DNA from: Rhizobium sullae
GTDB lineage: Bacteria; Pseudomonadota; Alphaproteobacteria; Rhizobiales; Rhizobiaceae
NCBI RefSeq assembly: GCF_900169785.1
Contig: NZ_FWER01000009.1
Coordinates: 192,855-256,854, forward strand
Direction: 5' to 3'
DNA length: 64,000 nucleotides
The notes below the pieces were generated by a model. The model was given only the letters and a program-made list of their open reading frames with translations. It did no database searches and was not told the DNA's origin. The position numbers and the translations under genes were made by a program. This document shows, piece after piece, positions 18,621-27,987 of the stretch. Positions within the stretch are counted from its first letter, which is position 1. Each line of letters begins with the position of its first letter.

Positions 18621-19709
18621 TTACAGCGTGCCGCGCGCAAGTCGGGAAATCAGCTGTGCTGTGTAGTCCACCATCGGCACGATGCGCGAGTAATTGAGCC
18701 GCGTCGGACCGATGACGCCAACGGCGCCGACAATGCGGTCGTCATCATCGCGATAGGGCGCAACAATCAGCGAGGAGCCGGAAAGCGAAAAGAGCTTGTT
18801 CTCAGAACCGATGAAGATACGCACGCCCGGGCCGGTTTCGGCCAGATTCAGCAGCTCGATTAGGCTGTCCTTCTTTTCGAGATCGTCGAAAAGCATGCGC
18901 AGACGGTCAAGGTCCTCCGCGCCTGCCAGGCCCTCGAGCAGATTGGATCGGCCGCGAATGATAAGCTGCGGTGGCTTGCCTTCATCCGCATCGCCAGACC
19001 AAACGGCAATACCGCGCTCGACAAGGTCCCTGGACAGCGCATCAAGCTCGTGGCGGACGTTCTCCTTTAAGTGACTGAGCTGCTTGCGCAACTCCGGCAA
19101 AGTCTGGCCGGACATGTGGGCATTGAGGAAATTCGCGGCCTCCGTCAGCTGCGACGACGTAACGCCTGCTGGCAGTTCGATAATGCGGTTTTCGACCTGA
19201 TCGTGATCGCCGACGAGCACGGCCAGCGCCTTGGTGGGCTCCAGGCGGATGAACTCGACATGCTTGAGGACCGGATCGCTCTTCGATGTGATGACGAGCC
19301 CCGCGCCCCGCGAAATGCCGGACAGCATCCGGCTTGCCTCGTTCATCATCGTTTCCACGGGAGCATTAAGGCTTTCAGGACGAACCTGGCGGTCGATGTT
19401 CGCACGGTCCTCGGCGGAAAGGTCGCCGACCTGCATGAAAGCATCAACGAAGAACCGGAGGCCGCCCTGCGTCGGCAGGCGTCCCGCGCTGACATGTGGC
19501 GAGTAGATCAGGCCTAGCGCTTCCAGGTCGCTCATCACATTGCGCACGGAAGCGGGCGATAGCGACATAGGCAGGATGCGCGAGAGATTGCGGGAGCCGA
19601 GCGGCTCGCCACTTTCCAGATAGCCCTCAACGATGCGGCGGAAGATTTCCTTAGAGCGTTCATCCAGCGCCGCAACGGCATCCGAAACCGACGTCGACCT
19701 GAACCCCAT
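18621..19709 (-). CDS. hrcA: Heat-inducible transcription repressor HrcA
   Basis: HrcA represses chaperone operons by binding CIRCE. This 362-residue protein has the N-terminal winged helix (ERSKEIFRRIVEGYLESGEP, then SPASVRNVMSDLEALGLIYS and SAGRLPTQGGLRFFVD). The C-terminal part has the GAF-like core and the terminal IVGAVGVIGPTRLNYSRIVP. The ATG is preceded by AAAGGAGATTC. It is divergent from rph with 183 bases between, and grpE follows it. I see no CIRCE in the intervals read here, so its targets, such as groESL, must lie elsewhere. Confidence 0.95.
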   Translation of the reverse strand: MGFRSTSVSDAVAALDERSKEIFRRIVEGYLESGEPLGSRNLSRILPMSLSPASVRNVMSDLEALGLIYSPHVSAGRLPTQGGLRFFVDAFMQVGDLSAEDRANIDRQVRPESLNAPVETMMNEASRMLSGISRGAGLVITSKSDPVLKHVEFIRLEPTKALAVLVGDHDQVENRIIELPAGVTSSQLTEAANFLNAHMSGQTLPELRKQLSHLKENVRHELDALSRDLVERGIAVWSGDADEGKPPQLIIRGRSNLLEGLAGAEDLDRLRMLFDDLEKKDSLIELLNLAETGPGVRIFIGSENKLFSLSGSSLIVAPYRDDDDRIVGAVGVIGPTRLNYSRIVPMVDYTAQLISRLARGTL

Positions 19710-19892
19710 GAATCTCCTTTGACCTGCGCGTTGATGACGATCCCTAAAATATAGCCGTTCTTGCCCTCGTAGCAAAAGGGAATTTGCAAATGGTTGCCGC
19801 CAATCGTAGAAGCGGTCGATACCATTGAGCACTTCACGACGTTATCCGAAAACCGCTTAACGCATTTCGGCATCATGCTTCAGGAGATTAGA

Positions 19893-20612
19893 ATGCGGCC
19901 TTCAGGCAGAAAAACCGACCAGATGCGCAAGGTCACTTTCGAGCGCAATTTTTCAAAGCATGCGGAAGGTTCCTGCCTCGTGAAATTCGGCGATACACAT
20001 GTGCTCTGTACCGCAAGCCTGGAAGACAAGACGCCGCCGTGGCTGCGCAATACAGGAAAGGGCTGGGTCACGGCCGAATATGGCATGCTACCGCGCGCAA
20101 CCGGCGAGCGCATGAAACGCGAGGCCGCAGCCGGCAAGCAGGGCGGGCGCACGCAGGAAATCCAGCGCCTCATCGGCCGTTCGCTCCGTGCCGTCGTCGA
20201 CCTTAAGGAACTCGGCGAACGCCAGATCACGCTCGACTGCGACGTTATTCAGGCTGATGGCGGTACGCGCACGGCCTCCATTACGGGCGCCTGGATTGCG
20301 CTGTACGACTGCCTGAAATGGATGGAGGCCCGCAACATGATCAAGGTCGAGCGCGTGCTCAAAGATCACATCGCCGCAATTTCCTGCGGCATCTTCGCCA
20401 GTCAGCCGGTGATTGACCTCGATTATCTCGAAGATTCCTCTGCAGAAACCGATGCGAACTTCGTCATGACGGGCGCAGGCGGCATCGTTGAAATTCAGGG
20501 TACCGCGGAGGGCACACCTTTCACCGACGGGGAATTTGCCGCGCTGATGACGCTGGCGAAAGCCGGCATTGCGGAGCTCGTCAACATGCAGAAACAGGCC
20601 ATTGCCGGATGA
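19893..20612 (+). CDS. rph: Ribonuclease PH
   Basis: RNase PH is a phosphorolytic 3'-5' exoribonuclease that trims tRNA 3' ends. The 239-residue protein has the family start [20 protein letters not shown], the phosphate-binding region [19 protein letters not shown] and the end [20 protein letters not shown]. The ATG with AGGAGATTAGA in front was preferred over frames opening 33 codons upstream. It overlaps the next VOC gene by four bases, making an rph–VOC–rdgB–hemW unit. Confidence 0.96.
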   Translation: MRPSGRKTDQMRKVTFERNFSKHAEGSCLVKFGDTHVLCTASLEDKTPPWLRNTGKGWVTAEYGMLPRATGERMKREAAAGKQGGRTQEIQRLIGRSLRAVVDLKELGERQITLDCDVIQADGGTRTASITGAWIALYDCLKWMEARNMIKVERVLKDHIAAISCGIFASQPVIDLDYLEDSSAETDANFVMTGAGGIVEIQGTAEGTPFTDGEFAALMTLAKAGIAELVNMQKQAIAG

Positions 20613-21025
20613 CTGCCCTGCTGGAAGGCATGCTGGAGACCGCGCTCTATGCGGATGATCTCGACAAGGCCGAGGCTTTCTACGAAGGCGTGCTCGGCCT
20701 TGCCAAGATCGCGCGCGCCGGAAACCGGCATGTCTTCTTCCGCTGCGGGTATGGAGTGCTGTTGATCTTCAACCCCGAGGAAACGGTGAAACCGCCGGCA
20801 GCCGATGCCCTGCAGGTGCCGCCGCATGGCACGAAAGGTCAGGGCCACGCATGTTTCCGGGTGTCAGATAAGAACATCGATGCCATGGCGGCGAAGCTCA
20901 AAGCCGCGGGCATCGAAATCGAATCCGAAGTGTACTGGCCGAACGGCGGCCGCTCGATCTATTTTCGCGACCCAGCAGGAAACAGCCTCGAATGCGCCGA
21001 AGCCAGAATCTGGGGCATTGAATAG
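20609..21025 (+). CDS. VOC superfamily (glyoxalase-like) protein
   Basis: This 138-residue VOC protein reads [22 protein letters not shown] at the N-terminus and [21 protein letters not shown] at the end, with the metal-site Glu in LECAE. It overlaps rph by four bases and rdgB follows nine bases later. This rph–VOC–rdgB order suggests it is part of a housekeeping operon, but I cannot infer the substrate. Confidence 0.85.
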   Translation: MTALLEGMLETALYADDLDKAEAFYEGVLGLAKIARAGNRHVFFRCGYGVLLIFNPEETVKPPAADALQVPPHGTKGQGHACFRVSDKNIDAMAAKLKAAGIEIESEVYWPNGGRSIYFRDPAGNSLECAEARIWGIE

Positions 21026-21033
21026 GATGAACC

Positions 21034-21678
21034 ATGCGCAAGCTTGAAACGAAGACGATCGTCGTCGCCAGCCACAATGCCGGCAAGATCCGCGAGATCC
21101 AGGATCTGATCGGACCGCTCGGCTTTACCGCCAAATCGGCAGCAGACCTCAACTTCATCGAGCCGGACGAGACCGGCACGACCTTCGAGGAAAACGCGGC
21201 GATCAAGGCGCTCGCTTCCGCCAAGGCAGCAGGAATGCCGGCGCTTTCCGACGATTCCGGACTGGTGATCGATGCGCTTGGCGGCGATCCGGGCGTTTAT
21301 ACCGCCAACTGGGCCGAAAAGCCGGACGGCACGCGCGATTTTGCGATGGCGATGGAAAAGGTGCAAAGGGCGCTGGAGAAAACCGGAGCCACCAAGCCCG
21401 AGCAACGGCGCGCGCGCTTCGTCAGCGTGCTCTGCCTCGCCTGGCCGGACGGTCATACGGAGCTTTTCCGCGGCGAGGTCGAAGGCACCGTCGTCTGGCC
21501 GCCGCGCGGCACACAGGGTTTCGGCTACGATCCGGTCTTCCAGCCGGAAGGTTACGGCATCACCTTCGGCGAGATGAGCGCCGAGGAGAAGCACGGCTGG
21601 AACATCGGCAAGCCGCAGGCCCTGTCGCACCGGGCGCGCGCCTTCAAACTCTTTGTCGAAACCTGCCTGGAAGCGTAA
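21034..21678 (+). CDS. rdgB: XTP/dITP diphosphatase (RdgB/HAM1)
   Basis: This 214-residue NTP pyrophosphatase removes ITP, XTP and their deoxy forms from the nucleotide pool. Signature segments are [17 protein letters not shown] at the start, [25 protein letters not shown] and [17 protein letters not shown], followed by SHRARAF. It lies between the VOC gene and hemW on the same strand with very short gaps. Confidence 0.95.
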   Translation: MRKLETKTIVVASHNAGKIREIQDLIGPLGFTAKSAADLNFIEPDETGTTFEENAAIKALASAKAAGMPALSDDSGLVIDALGGDPGVYTANWAEKPDGTRDFAMAMEKVQRALEKTGATKPEQRRARFVSVLCLAWPDGHTELFRGEVEGTVVWPPRGTQGFGYDPVFQPEGYGITFGEMSAEEKHGWNIGKPQALSHRARAFKLFVETCLEA

Positions 21679-21687
21679 GGTCGGTTC

Positions 21688-22890
21688 GTGGAGATTCTCG
21701 ATACGCCAAGCTTGATGCGCGATGCGACGCTTCTGCCCGATACCGGAGAGCCCGGTTTCGGCGTCTACGTGCATTGGCCCTTCTGCGCGGCGAAATGCCC
21801 CTACTGCGACTTCAACAGCCATGTCCGCCATCAGCCGGTGGATCAGGAGCGATTCACCGCTGCCTTCCTGAAGGAGATGGCCACCGTTCGCCGGATCAGC
21901 GGACCGAAGACGGTGACGAGTGTCTTCCTTGGCGGCGGCACGCCGTCGCTCATGCACCCGGCAACAGTGTCAGCCATTCTCGACGGCATCTCGAAGCACT
22001 GGCATGTGCCGAACGGCATCGAGATCACCATGGAGGCGAATCCCTCGAGCGTGGAGGCCGAGCGCTTCCGCGGCTATCGCGCGGCAGGCGTCAACCGCGT
22101 GTCGCTCGGCGTTCAGGCGCTAAACGACCGGGACCTGAAATTCCTCGGCCGCCTGCACGATGTCGCCGATGCGCTGAAGGCGATCAGGCTGGCGCGCGAC
22201 ATCTTCCCGCGCATGTCCTTCGACCTGATCTATGCCCGCCCCGACCAGACGGTCGAGGAGTGGGAGCGGGAACTGAAGGAAGCGATCTCCTACGCGGTCG
22301 ATCACCTCTCGCTCTACCAGCTGACGATCGAGGAAGGCACGCCGTTCTACGGCCTGCACAAGGCCGGTAAACTGGTCGTTCCTGATGGCGACCAGTCGGC
22401 AGATCTCTACGAGGCGACGCAGGAGATCACAGCGCACGAAGGCATGCCAGCCTATGAGGTTTCCAACCATGCGCGGCCCGGCGCGGAAAGCCGCCACAAC
22501 CTCACCTATTGGCGCTACGGCGACTATGCCGGGATCGGTCCGGGCGCGCATGGCCGCCTGACGCGTGGGCCAGAGAAGATCGCAACGGCGACCGAGCGCA
22601 AGCCGGAGGCCTGGCTCGAGCTTGTAGAACGCGACGGACATGGCATTCTGGAGCAGGAACGGCTCGGCTATGACGAGCAGGCCGACGAGTTGCTGCTCAT
22701 GGGGCTTCGGCTGAAGGAGGGCGTCGATCTTGCCCGCTGGCAGCATCTTTCCGGTCGGGATCCGGACCCGAAGCGCGAGGAATTCTTGCTGGAGCACGGC
22801 TTCATCGAGCGAATCGGCAATTCCCGGCTTCGCTGCACGCCGTCCGGCATGCTCATCCTCGATTCCGTCGTCGCCGATCTCGCCTGCTGA
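21688..22890 (+). CDS. hemW: Heme chaperone HemW (radical-SAM, HemN-like)
   Basis: The 400-residue protein has the radical-SAM motif in HWPFCAAKCPYCDFNSHV (CxxxCxxC), GGGTPSLM for SAM binding and the HemN C-terminal domain. HemW-type proteins bind heme and are not true coproporphyrinogen dehydrogenases, despite frequent annotation as HemN. It reads from a GTG ten bases after rdgB. An internal ATG nine codons later is an alternative start. The rdgB–hemW order is widely conserved in alphaproteobacteria. Confidence 0.92.
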   Translation: MEILDTPSLMRDATLLPDTGEPGFGVYVHWPFCAAKCPYCDFNSHVRHQPVDQERFTAAFLKEMATVRRISGPKTVTSVFLGGGTPSLMHPATVSAILDGISKHWHVPNGIEITMEANPSSVEAERFRGYRAAGVNRVSLGVQALNDRDLKFLGRLHDVADALKAIRLARDIFPRMSFDLIYARPDQTVEEWERELKEAISYAVDHLSLYQLTIEEGTPFYGLHKAGKLVVPDGDQSADLYEATQEITAHEGMPAYEVSNHARPGAESRHNLTYWRYGDYAGIGPGAHGRLTRGPEKIATATERKPEAWLELVERDGHGILEQERLGYDEQADELLLMGLRLKEGVDLARWQHLSGRDPDPKREEFLLEHGFIERIGNSRLRCTPSGMLILDSVVADLAC

Positions 22891-22893
22891 GCC

Positions 22894-23808
22894 TCAGGCT
22901 GCCCGCCTTTTTCCAAGCGACATCAGCCGCCCGTCGATCGCCGCAAGACCGACCGCGATCGTCGCCATGCCTATCAGATGTTTTGCCTGCAGCTGCTCGC
23001 CGAGGATGATCGTCCCCAACAGAATGGCGCTAACGGGAATCAGGAAGGTCACCAGCGCCAGGTTCGTCGCGCCCGCTGTTGCGAGAATACGGAAGAAAAG
23101 CAGATAGGCGATCGCCGTTGAAAGCAGCGCCAGACCAAAGAGCGCCAGCCAAATTTCGATGTCGGGAACAGGCAATGTCCAAGGCCGGTCGACAATCAGC
23201 GCGATCGGCAGCATCAGGATGGTGGATGCCGTGACCTGGCCCGCTGCAGGCAGCAGCGGCGGCAGGCCCATAGCGCGGAAGCGGCGTCCCCATATACCGG
23301 CGAAAGAATAGGAGACCGCAGCACCAAGAACCGCGAGCTGCGCCAGTACATTCGAGCCGATATCGTGAAACACATCGAAACCGATCATATAGGCCACGCC
23401 GGCAAAACCGATAAGCACGCCGATCAGGCGATTGCCGGTCATCTTCTCGTCGACAGTCAGGATATGGGCGACAACAACCGTGAAGAGCGGCGTCGTGGCA
23501 TTCAAGATCGACGCCAGGCCGCTTGCAATATGGGTCTGACCCCAGACGATGAGACAAAAGGGGATCATATTGTTGAGCACGCCCATGCCGAAGAAAGCGA
23601 CCCAGGTCTTGCCGTCACGCGGCATTGTATGACCCATGAGCCGCACGATAACATTGAGCGCGACTGCAGCCAGCAGCACGCGGCCCGTTACGATCGTAAA
23701 CGGCGGCAGCGCCTCCACCAGAATGCCGTTGAAGAGGAAGGAGCCGCCCCAAAGGAGGGAGAGGACCAAAAGCATTCCCCATTCGGCTAGGCCCATCTGT
23801 TTCTGCAT
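22894..23808 (-). CDS. EamA/DMT-family transporter
   Basis: This 304-residue inner-membrane protein has about ten hydrophobic segments in two EamA repeats (LVLSLLWGGSFLFNGILVEA in the first; AAVSYSFAGIWGRRF at the start of the second). DMT transporters export metabolites such as amino acids or purines. The ATG was chosen because AAGGAGG lies six bases upstream; a longer frame adds a charged tail. It is divergent from a GcvA-like LysR gene, a common pairing in which the regulator controls the exporter. Its stop lies four bases from that of hemW (convergent). Confidence 0.86.
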   Translation of the reverse strand: MQKQMGLAEWGMLLVLSLLWGGSFLFNGILVEALPPFTIVTGRVLLAAVALNVIVRLMGHTMPRDGKTWVAFFGMGVLNNMIPFCLIVWGQTHIASGLASILNATTPLFTVVVAHILTVDEKMTGNRLIGVLIGFAGVAYMIGFDVFHDIGSNVLAQLAVLGAAVSYSFAGIWGRRFRAMGLPPLLPAAGQVTASTILMLPIALIVDRPWTLPVPDIEIWLALFGLALLSTAIAYLLFFRILATAGATNLALVTFLIPVSAILLGTIILGEQLQAKHLIGMATIAVGLAAIDGRLMSLGKRRAA

Positions 23809-24020
23809 CTCTGCCTCCTTCATTGTTCGCGGGCTTACGACACGGCGGCGCATCTCGCCACCCGTTTCCTGCGCGCCAGTCTCTGCCAACTGCGAGTTAT
23901 GCTCGACGATTATCGCTTCGTGATTCTTTTTTCAGATCGCTTTCACTTTTGATATTATTTCTATAATTCTACTTCGACAAACGAGTCTTTTTTCGATGAA
24001 CGCTTTAGCTGAGCTAAATC

Positions 24021-24905
24021 ATGAGCGAGTTTCTGCCATCTCTTTCGGCCCTGCGAGCTTTCGAAGCTGCGGCGCGGCATCTCAGTATGACGCTGGCGGC
24101 GAAGGAGTTGCACGTGACGCCTGGCGCCGTCAGCCTGCAGATCCGCGATCTGGAGGCTGCACTCGGCGTACGGCTTTTTGACCGGAAAACGCGGGCGCTC
24201 GCCCTCACCGTCGAAGGCGCGGACTACTTCACCACACTGCAGACCGCCTTTCGGATGATGCGGGAGGCGACCGCGGCGCTTACGGCGCGGCCACGCGGCT
24301 CCGTGCTGAACGTCACCTGCACGGCAGGCTTCGCGACCTATTGGCTGGTGCCGCGGCTTGGACGTTTCGAAGAGACCCATCCGGAAATCGACGTGCGCAT
24401 CAGCGCCTCGCATCGTGTGCTCGATTTTCAGCGCGACGGCATCGATCTGGCCGTCCGGCACGGACTAGGCGGCTATGACGGACTCGTCAGCGAACGGCTG
24501 GTGGATGACGAACTGGTGCCAGTCTGCATCCCACGGCTGGCGGCAGAGCTTGGAGACCACCCCTCGCCTGACACGCTTGCCGGCTTCCAGTTGATCCATG
24601 ATGTCTACCGGCACGACTGGAAGCTCTGGCTCGAGGCAGCAGGCGCGACGAAGGTGGACGCCTCGCGCGGCCCGATCTTCATGCATGGCAATGGCGCCTA
24701 CGAAGCCATGAAGGCCGGTCTCGGTTTTGCATTGATGCGGCGCTCGTTCTTGGAGAAGGAGCTCGCCGAAGGCGCCGTCGTCGCGCCCTTCCCGCTTGGC
24801 GTTGCGAGCCGCCTCGCCTTCCATCTCGTCTATCCGGGCGCTGCGCTCGAACGCCCGGCCGTTGCGACCTTCCGGCGCTGGCTGCTTTCGGAAGCGAAGA
24901 GCTAA
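24021..24905 (+). CDS. LysR-family transcriptional regulator (GcvA-like)
   Basis: The 294-residue protein has an N-terminal winged helix of GcvA type (LSALRAFEAAARHLSMTLAA, then VTPGAVSLQIRDLEAALG) and a C-terminal effector-binding domain with TAGFATYWLVPRLGRFEE and HGNGAYEAMKAGLGFALM. It is divergent from the EamA transporter across 212 AT-rich bases, the likely shared control region. Effector unknown. Confidence 0.88.
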   Translation: MSEFLPSLSALRAFEAAARHLSMTLAAKELHVTPGAVSLQIRDLEAALGVRLFDRKTRALALTVEGADYFTTLQTAFRMMREATAALTARPRGSVLNVTCTAGFATYWLVPRLGRFEETHPEIDVRISASHRVLDFQRDGIDLAVRHGLGGYDGLVSERLVDDELVPVCIPRLAAELGDHPSPDTLAGFQLIHDVYRHDWKLWLEAAGATKVDASRGPIFMHGNGAYEAMKAGLGFALMRRSFLEKELAEGAVVAPFPLGVASRLAFHLVYPGAALERPAVATFRRWLLSEAKS

Positions 24906-24983
24906 CTTACTGCTGCCGTCGCCCGTCTTCCTTCTAAAAAGTGGAGAAATTTACTCATAAAAGGTTTTCATCCGGCTTTTTGT

Positions 24984-24998
24984 TGACTATTACACTCA
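24984..24998 (+). promoter_or_regulatory. RirA-type iron-responsive operator (IRO box)
   Basis: TGACTATTACACTCA fits the TGA-N9-TCA pattern of rhizobial IRO boxes bound by the iron regulator RirA. It sits 40 bases before the TonB receptor start and overlaps a possible TTGACT -35 element, where a repressor would block transcription when iron is plentiful. Confidence 0.72.
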
Positions 24999-25037
24999 TG
25001 AAATAATTTGAAATGGACTGCCGAGAGTCGTAAGCTG

Positions 25038-27227
25038 ATGAAAATACACGTTTTTGCCATGAGATCGCTGCAGGCATCCGCATTGACGGGCGCCGTGATC
25101 GCCCATCTTCTTCTGCCGGCCGCCGCACAGGATGCTACTGCAGACGGCCCGCAGGATGATGGTGCCACAGTGCTGCAGGACATCGTCGTCAATGGCGGCA
25201 GCGGCGGCGTGATTCAGGCGGACGGCTATGTCGGCAAGAGCAGCGCGACCGGCGCGAAAACAGACACACCGTTCATCGAGACGCCGCAGTCGATCTCGTC
25301 CGTGACGGAACAGCAGCTCAAGGACCGCAACCCGCAGACGCTGCTCGACACGCTCGCCTATACGCCAGGTACGCGCGTCGGCGCCTACGGCTTCGATCCA
25401 CGCTTCGACAGCTTTACGGTGCGCGGCTTCGATGTCACCTATTCCGGCGTCTTCCGCGACAACCTGCGCCAGCCAGGTGCCGGTTCCTCGCTCTTCAAGA
25501 CCGAACCGTACGGCCTTGAGGGTGTCTCGATCCTGCGGGGCCCATCTTCAGCACTCTACGGTTCTTCCGGCGCTGGCGGCCTCTTTAACCTCATCACCAA
25601 ACGCCCAACGGAAGACCCCTACCATGAGCTCCAGCTCCAGTACGGCACCGAGCAGCGCTATCAAGGTCAATTCGACTTCTCCGGCCCGGTCAATGATCAG
25701 GATCCCTTCTATTATCGCGTTACGGGTCTCTACCGTGACGCCGACACGGAACAGATCAGCGTTCCGGATGATCGCATCTACATCGCTCCTGCTTTCATGT
25801 GGAAGCCAGACGAGGACACGAAACTCACCATTCTCGGCGAATATTCCCGGACAAAGACAGGCGGCACCGCGGCCTACTACAACGACCCGCTCACCGGCGA
25901 AGTGACGGACTATTTTGCAGGCAATCCGGCTTTCAACGATTCGATCCAGAATCAGGGACGCATCGGCTATGAATTCGAGCACCGGCTGAACGATACTTTC
26001 GTATTTCGCCAAAACGCTCGCTTCTCGACGCTCAATATCGATGCCGACTGGGCTTTTGCTTACGCCCCCAATGCAGTTGATCCCTCACTCATCGACCGCA
26101 GCGCCGGCACCTTTGACGAGCGGCTGAACGTCTTTACGGTCGACAACCAAATCGAGGCCAAGTTCGATACCGGCGAACTCGACCACACGCTGCTGACGGG
26201 GCTTGATTTCACTCGGCTGCAGTGGCGCTCGCTCGACGGCCGCGGCGTCTCTCCGCCGCTTGACACCAACAATCCGGACGCAGGCGCCCCGGTTCCGCAT
26301 ATCGATTACCAGACGCGCACCGTCCAGGACCAATGGCAGGTCGGCACATACGTGCAGGACCAGATCCGCTACGACGCCTGGACACTGACGCTTGGGGGGC
26401 GCTACGACTGGGTGTGGACCGACACCGACAATACGAATCTTCTCGCCGACACCACCGATACGATCTCGCAAAAGGACAACGAGTTCTCCGGACGCGTCGG
26501 CCTGAGCTACGAGACCGATTTCGGCCTTGCGCCCTATATCAGCTATTCGACCGCCTTCTCGCCGAATGCCGGCGTCAACCAGGAGACGGGCCAGCCCTTC
26601 AAGCCGACCTTGAGCGAACAGGAAGAGATCGGCGTCAAATATCTGCTGCCGAACAGCAATACGCTGATCACCGCCGCGCTATTTAACATCGACCAGAAGA
26701 ACAGCCTCTACTACGAGGTCGTCAACCTGCCGACGGGTCCGGCCAACATCCAGGTGCAGCGCGGCCAGATCCGTTCGCGCGGCTTGGAGCTGGAGGCGAA
26801 TACAAGCCTCGACAACGGTCTGTCGTTGGTCGCCTCCTACACCTACACGCAAGCCAAAATCCAGGAGGGCGCGACGGGTACGGTCGGCAATTATGTCTCA
26901 TCGGTGCCGAAGCACATGGCCTCGCTTTGGGCGAACTACACGTTTCAAGAGAGCAGCCCTGTCTACGGCCTCGGCATCGGGGTCGGCGCTCGTTACCTCG
27001 GCAAGAGCTACACAAGCGACCGCAATACGGCGCAGAATGGCTCCCGTGTGCTCTTCGATGCCGCGATCAGCTACGATTTCGCAGCGCTCGACACGAAATA
27101 CGAAGGGTTGAGCCTCCAGGTTAATGCTACCAATCTCTTCGACCGCCGCGAGCCCGTCTGCTCAGCGGGCTTTTGCTACCGCGACCAAGGCCGCGCCGTG
27201 ATCGGCAGCCTGCGCTACACATGGTAG
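25038..27227 (+). CDS. TonB-dependent siderophore receptor (FoxA/FhuA type)
   Basis: This 729-residue outer-membrane receptor imports a ferric siderophore with TonB energy. It has a signal peptide (to PAAAQ), a short region before the plug, the plug domain (TPFIETPQSISSVTEQQLKD … GPSSALYGSSGAGGLFNLIT) and a 22-strand barrel ending in an aromatic residue (GSLRYTW). The start is the ATG with GAGAG in front; a TTG ten codons earlier adds a charged leader. It is followed by fhuF- and fhuP-like genes, the same order as the ferrioxamine B locus foxA–fhuF–fhuP that I know from S. meliloti, so a hydroxamate such as ferrioxamine is likely. The two cysteines near the end (EPVCSAGFCYRDQ) are typical of this receptor group. 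Confidence 0.9.
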   Translation: MKIHVFAMRSLQASALTGAVIAHLLLPAAAQDATADGPQDDGATVLQDIVVNGGSGGVIQADGYVGKSSATGAKTDTPFIETPQSISSVTEQQLKDRNPQTLLDTLAYTPGTRVGAYGFDPRFDSFTVRGFDVTYSGVFRDNLRQPGAGSSLFKTEPYGLEGVSILRGPSSALYGSSGAGGLFNLITKRPTEDPYHELQLQYGTEQRYQGQFDFSGPVNDQDPFYYRVTGLYRDADTEQISVPDDRIYIAPAFMWKPDEDTKLTILGEYSRTKTGGTAAYYNDPLTGEVTDYFAGNPAFNDSIQNQGRIGYEFEHRLNDTFVFRQNARFSTLNIDADWAFAYAPNAVDPSLIDRSAGTFDERLNVFTVDNQIEAKFDTGELDHTLLTGLDFTRLQWRSLDGRGVSPPLDTNNPDAGAPVPHIDYQTRTVQDQWQVGTYVQDQIRYDAWTLTLGGRYDWVWTDTDNTNLLADTTDTISQKDNEFSGRVGLSYETDFGLAPYISYSTAFSPNAGVNQETGQPFKPTLSEQEEIGVKYLLPNSNTLITAALFNIDQKNSLYYEVVNLPTGPANIQVQRGQIRSRGLELEANTSLDNGLSLVASYTYTQAKIQEGATGTVGNYVSSVPKHMASLWANYTFQESSPVYGLGIGVGARYLGKSYTSDRNTAQNGSRVLFDAAISYDFAALDTKYEGLSLQVNATNLFDRREPVCSAGFCYRDQGRAVIGSLRYTW

Positions 27228-27231
27228 CCCG

Positions 27232-27987
27232 ATGGCAAGCGCATCGCGTCAGGACATGAACATGCAAGACAGGCCGCGTGACCTGTCGCCTGCCTTTTCC
27301 GGCGAGCATTCCTGGTGCCGGGACAAGATGATGCTAAGCGAGGACCTTGCCGGCGGTGTGCCACTGCCGGCCTTTTTCCGGGACGGCGGCTTTCAGCGGG
27401 CGATCGATCGCTATGCGGAGGTTTGCGGCGGCAGCGACCGGCGCGCCATCGTTTCCATGTGGTCGCTCTATTACTTCTCCGGGCTCTCGATTCCCTACCT
27501 GCTTGCTCGGCGCTTGGCCGCGCAGGCCCTTCCCGTCGCCTTCGAGGAGATGACGATCGCACTGGACGATGCTGGCCTGCCACGCGCCTTCGGCGTTCCG
27601 CATGCCGGTACGATCGAAAGCGAGATCGAGACCGAGAGTTTCGCGACCGTGGGTCCCCTGCTTGAAACCCATCTCGGCGAGGCCGTCATGCGGTTGAAGG
27701 CCTGCGGCATCTCGGCAAAACTCTGCTGGAACAACGCTGCCGTCTATATCGATTACGCATTGCGGCTCACGGGAGAAGAGCCCTCAGGCGGCCCCGACCT
27801 TCCACTCTTCCTGCGCGGATGTCTGCCGGATGGCGGCGTAAATCCGTTTTGCGGCTGCGTGACCTATCTGGATGAAGAAGGTGAGCAGGTCGCGCGCCGA
27901 AAGGTCTGCTGCCTTCGATACATGCTTCCTGGAATTCCAAGCTGCGGCAAGCTCTGCGCATTGCCAAGCCAGAGGAACCCGCAATGA
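27232..27987 (+). CDS. fhuF: FhuF-like siderophore-iron reductase
   Basis: This 251-residue cytoplasmic protein carries the FhuF C-terminal cysteine cluster KVCCLRYMLPGIPSCGKLC (CC-x10-C-x3-C) that binds a [2Fe-2S] centre; E. coli FhuF has CC-x10-C-x2-C, so the last spacing is one residue longer here. FhuF reduces iron in imported hydroxamates to release it. It begins four bases after the receptor stop and overlaps the binding-protein gene by four bases, so the three are one operon under the IRO box. Confidence 0.87.
   Translation: MASASRQDMNMQDRPRDLSPAFSGEHSWCRDKMMLSEDLAGGVPLPAFFRDGGFQRAIDRYAEVCGGSDRRAIVSMWSLYYFSGLSIPYLLARRLAAQALPVAFEEMTIALDDAGLPRAFGVPHAGTIESEIETESFATVGPLLETHLGEAVMRLKACGISAKLCWNNAAVYIDYALRLTGEEPSGGPDLPLFLRGCLPDGGVNPFCGCVTYLDEEGEQVARRKVCCLRYMLPGIPSCGKLCALPSQRNPQ

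Noticed and set aside
19710..19892. CIRCE element between hrcA and rph
   Set aside because: The TTAGCACTC-N9-GAGTGCTAA repeat is not present in the interval.
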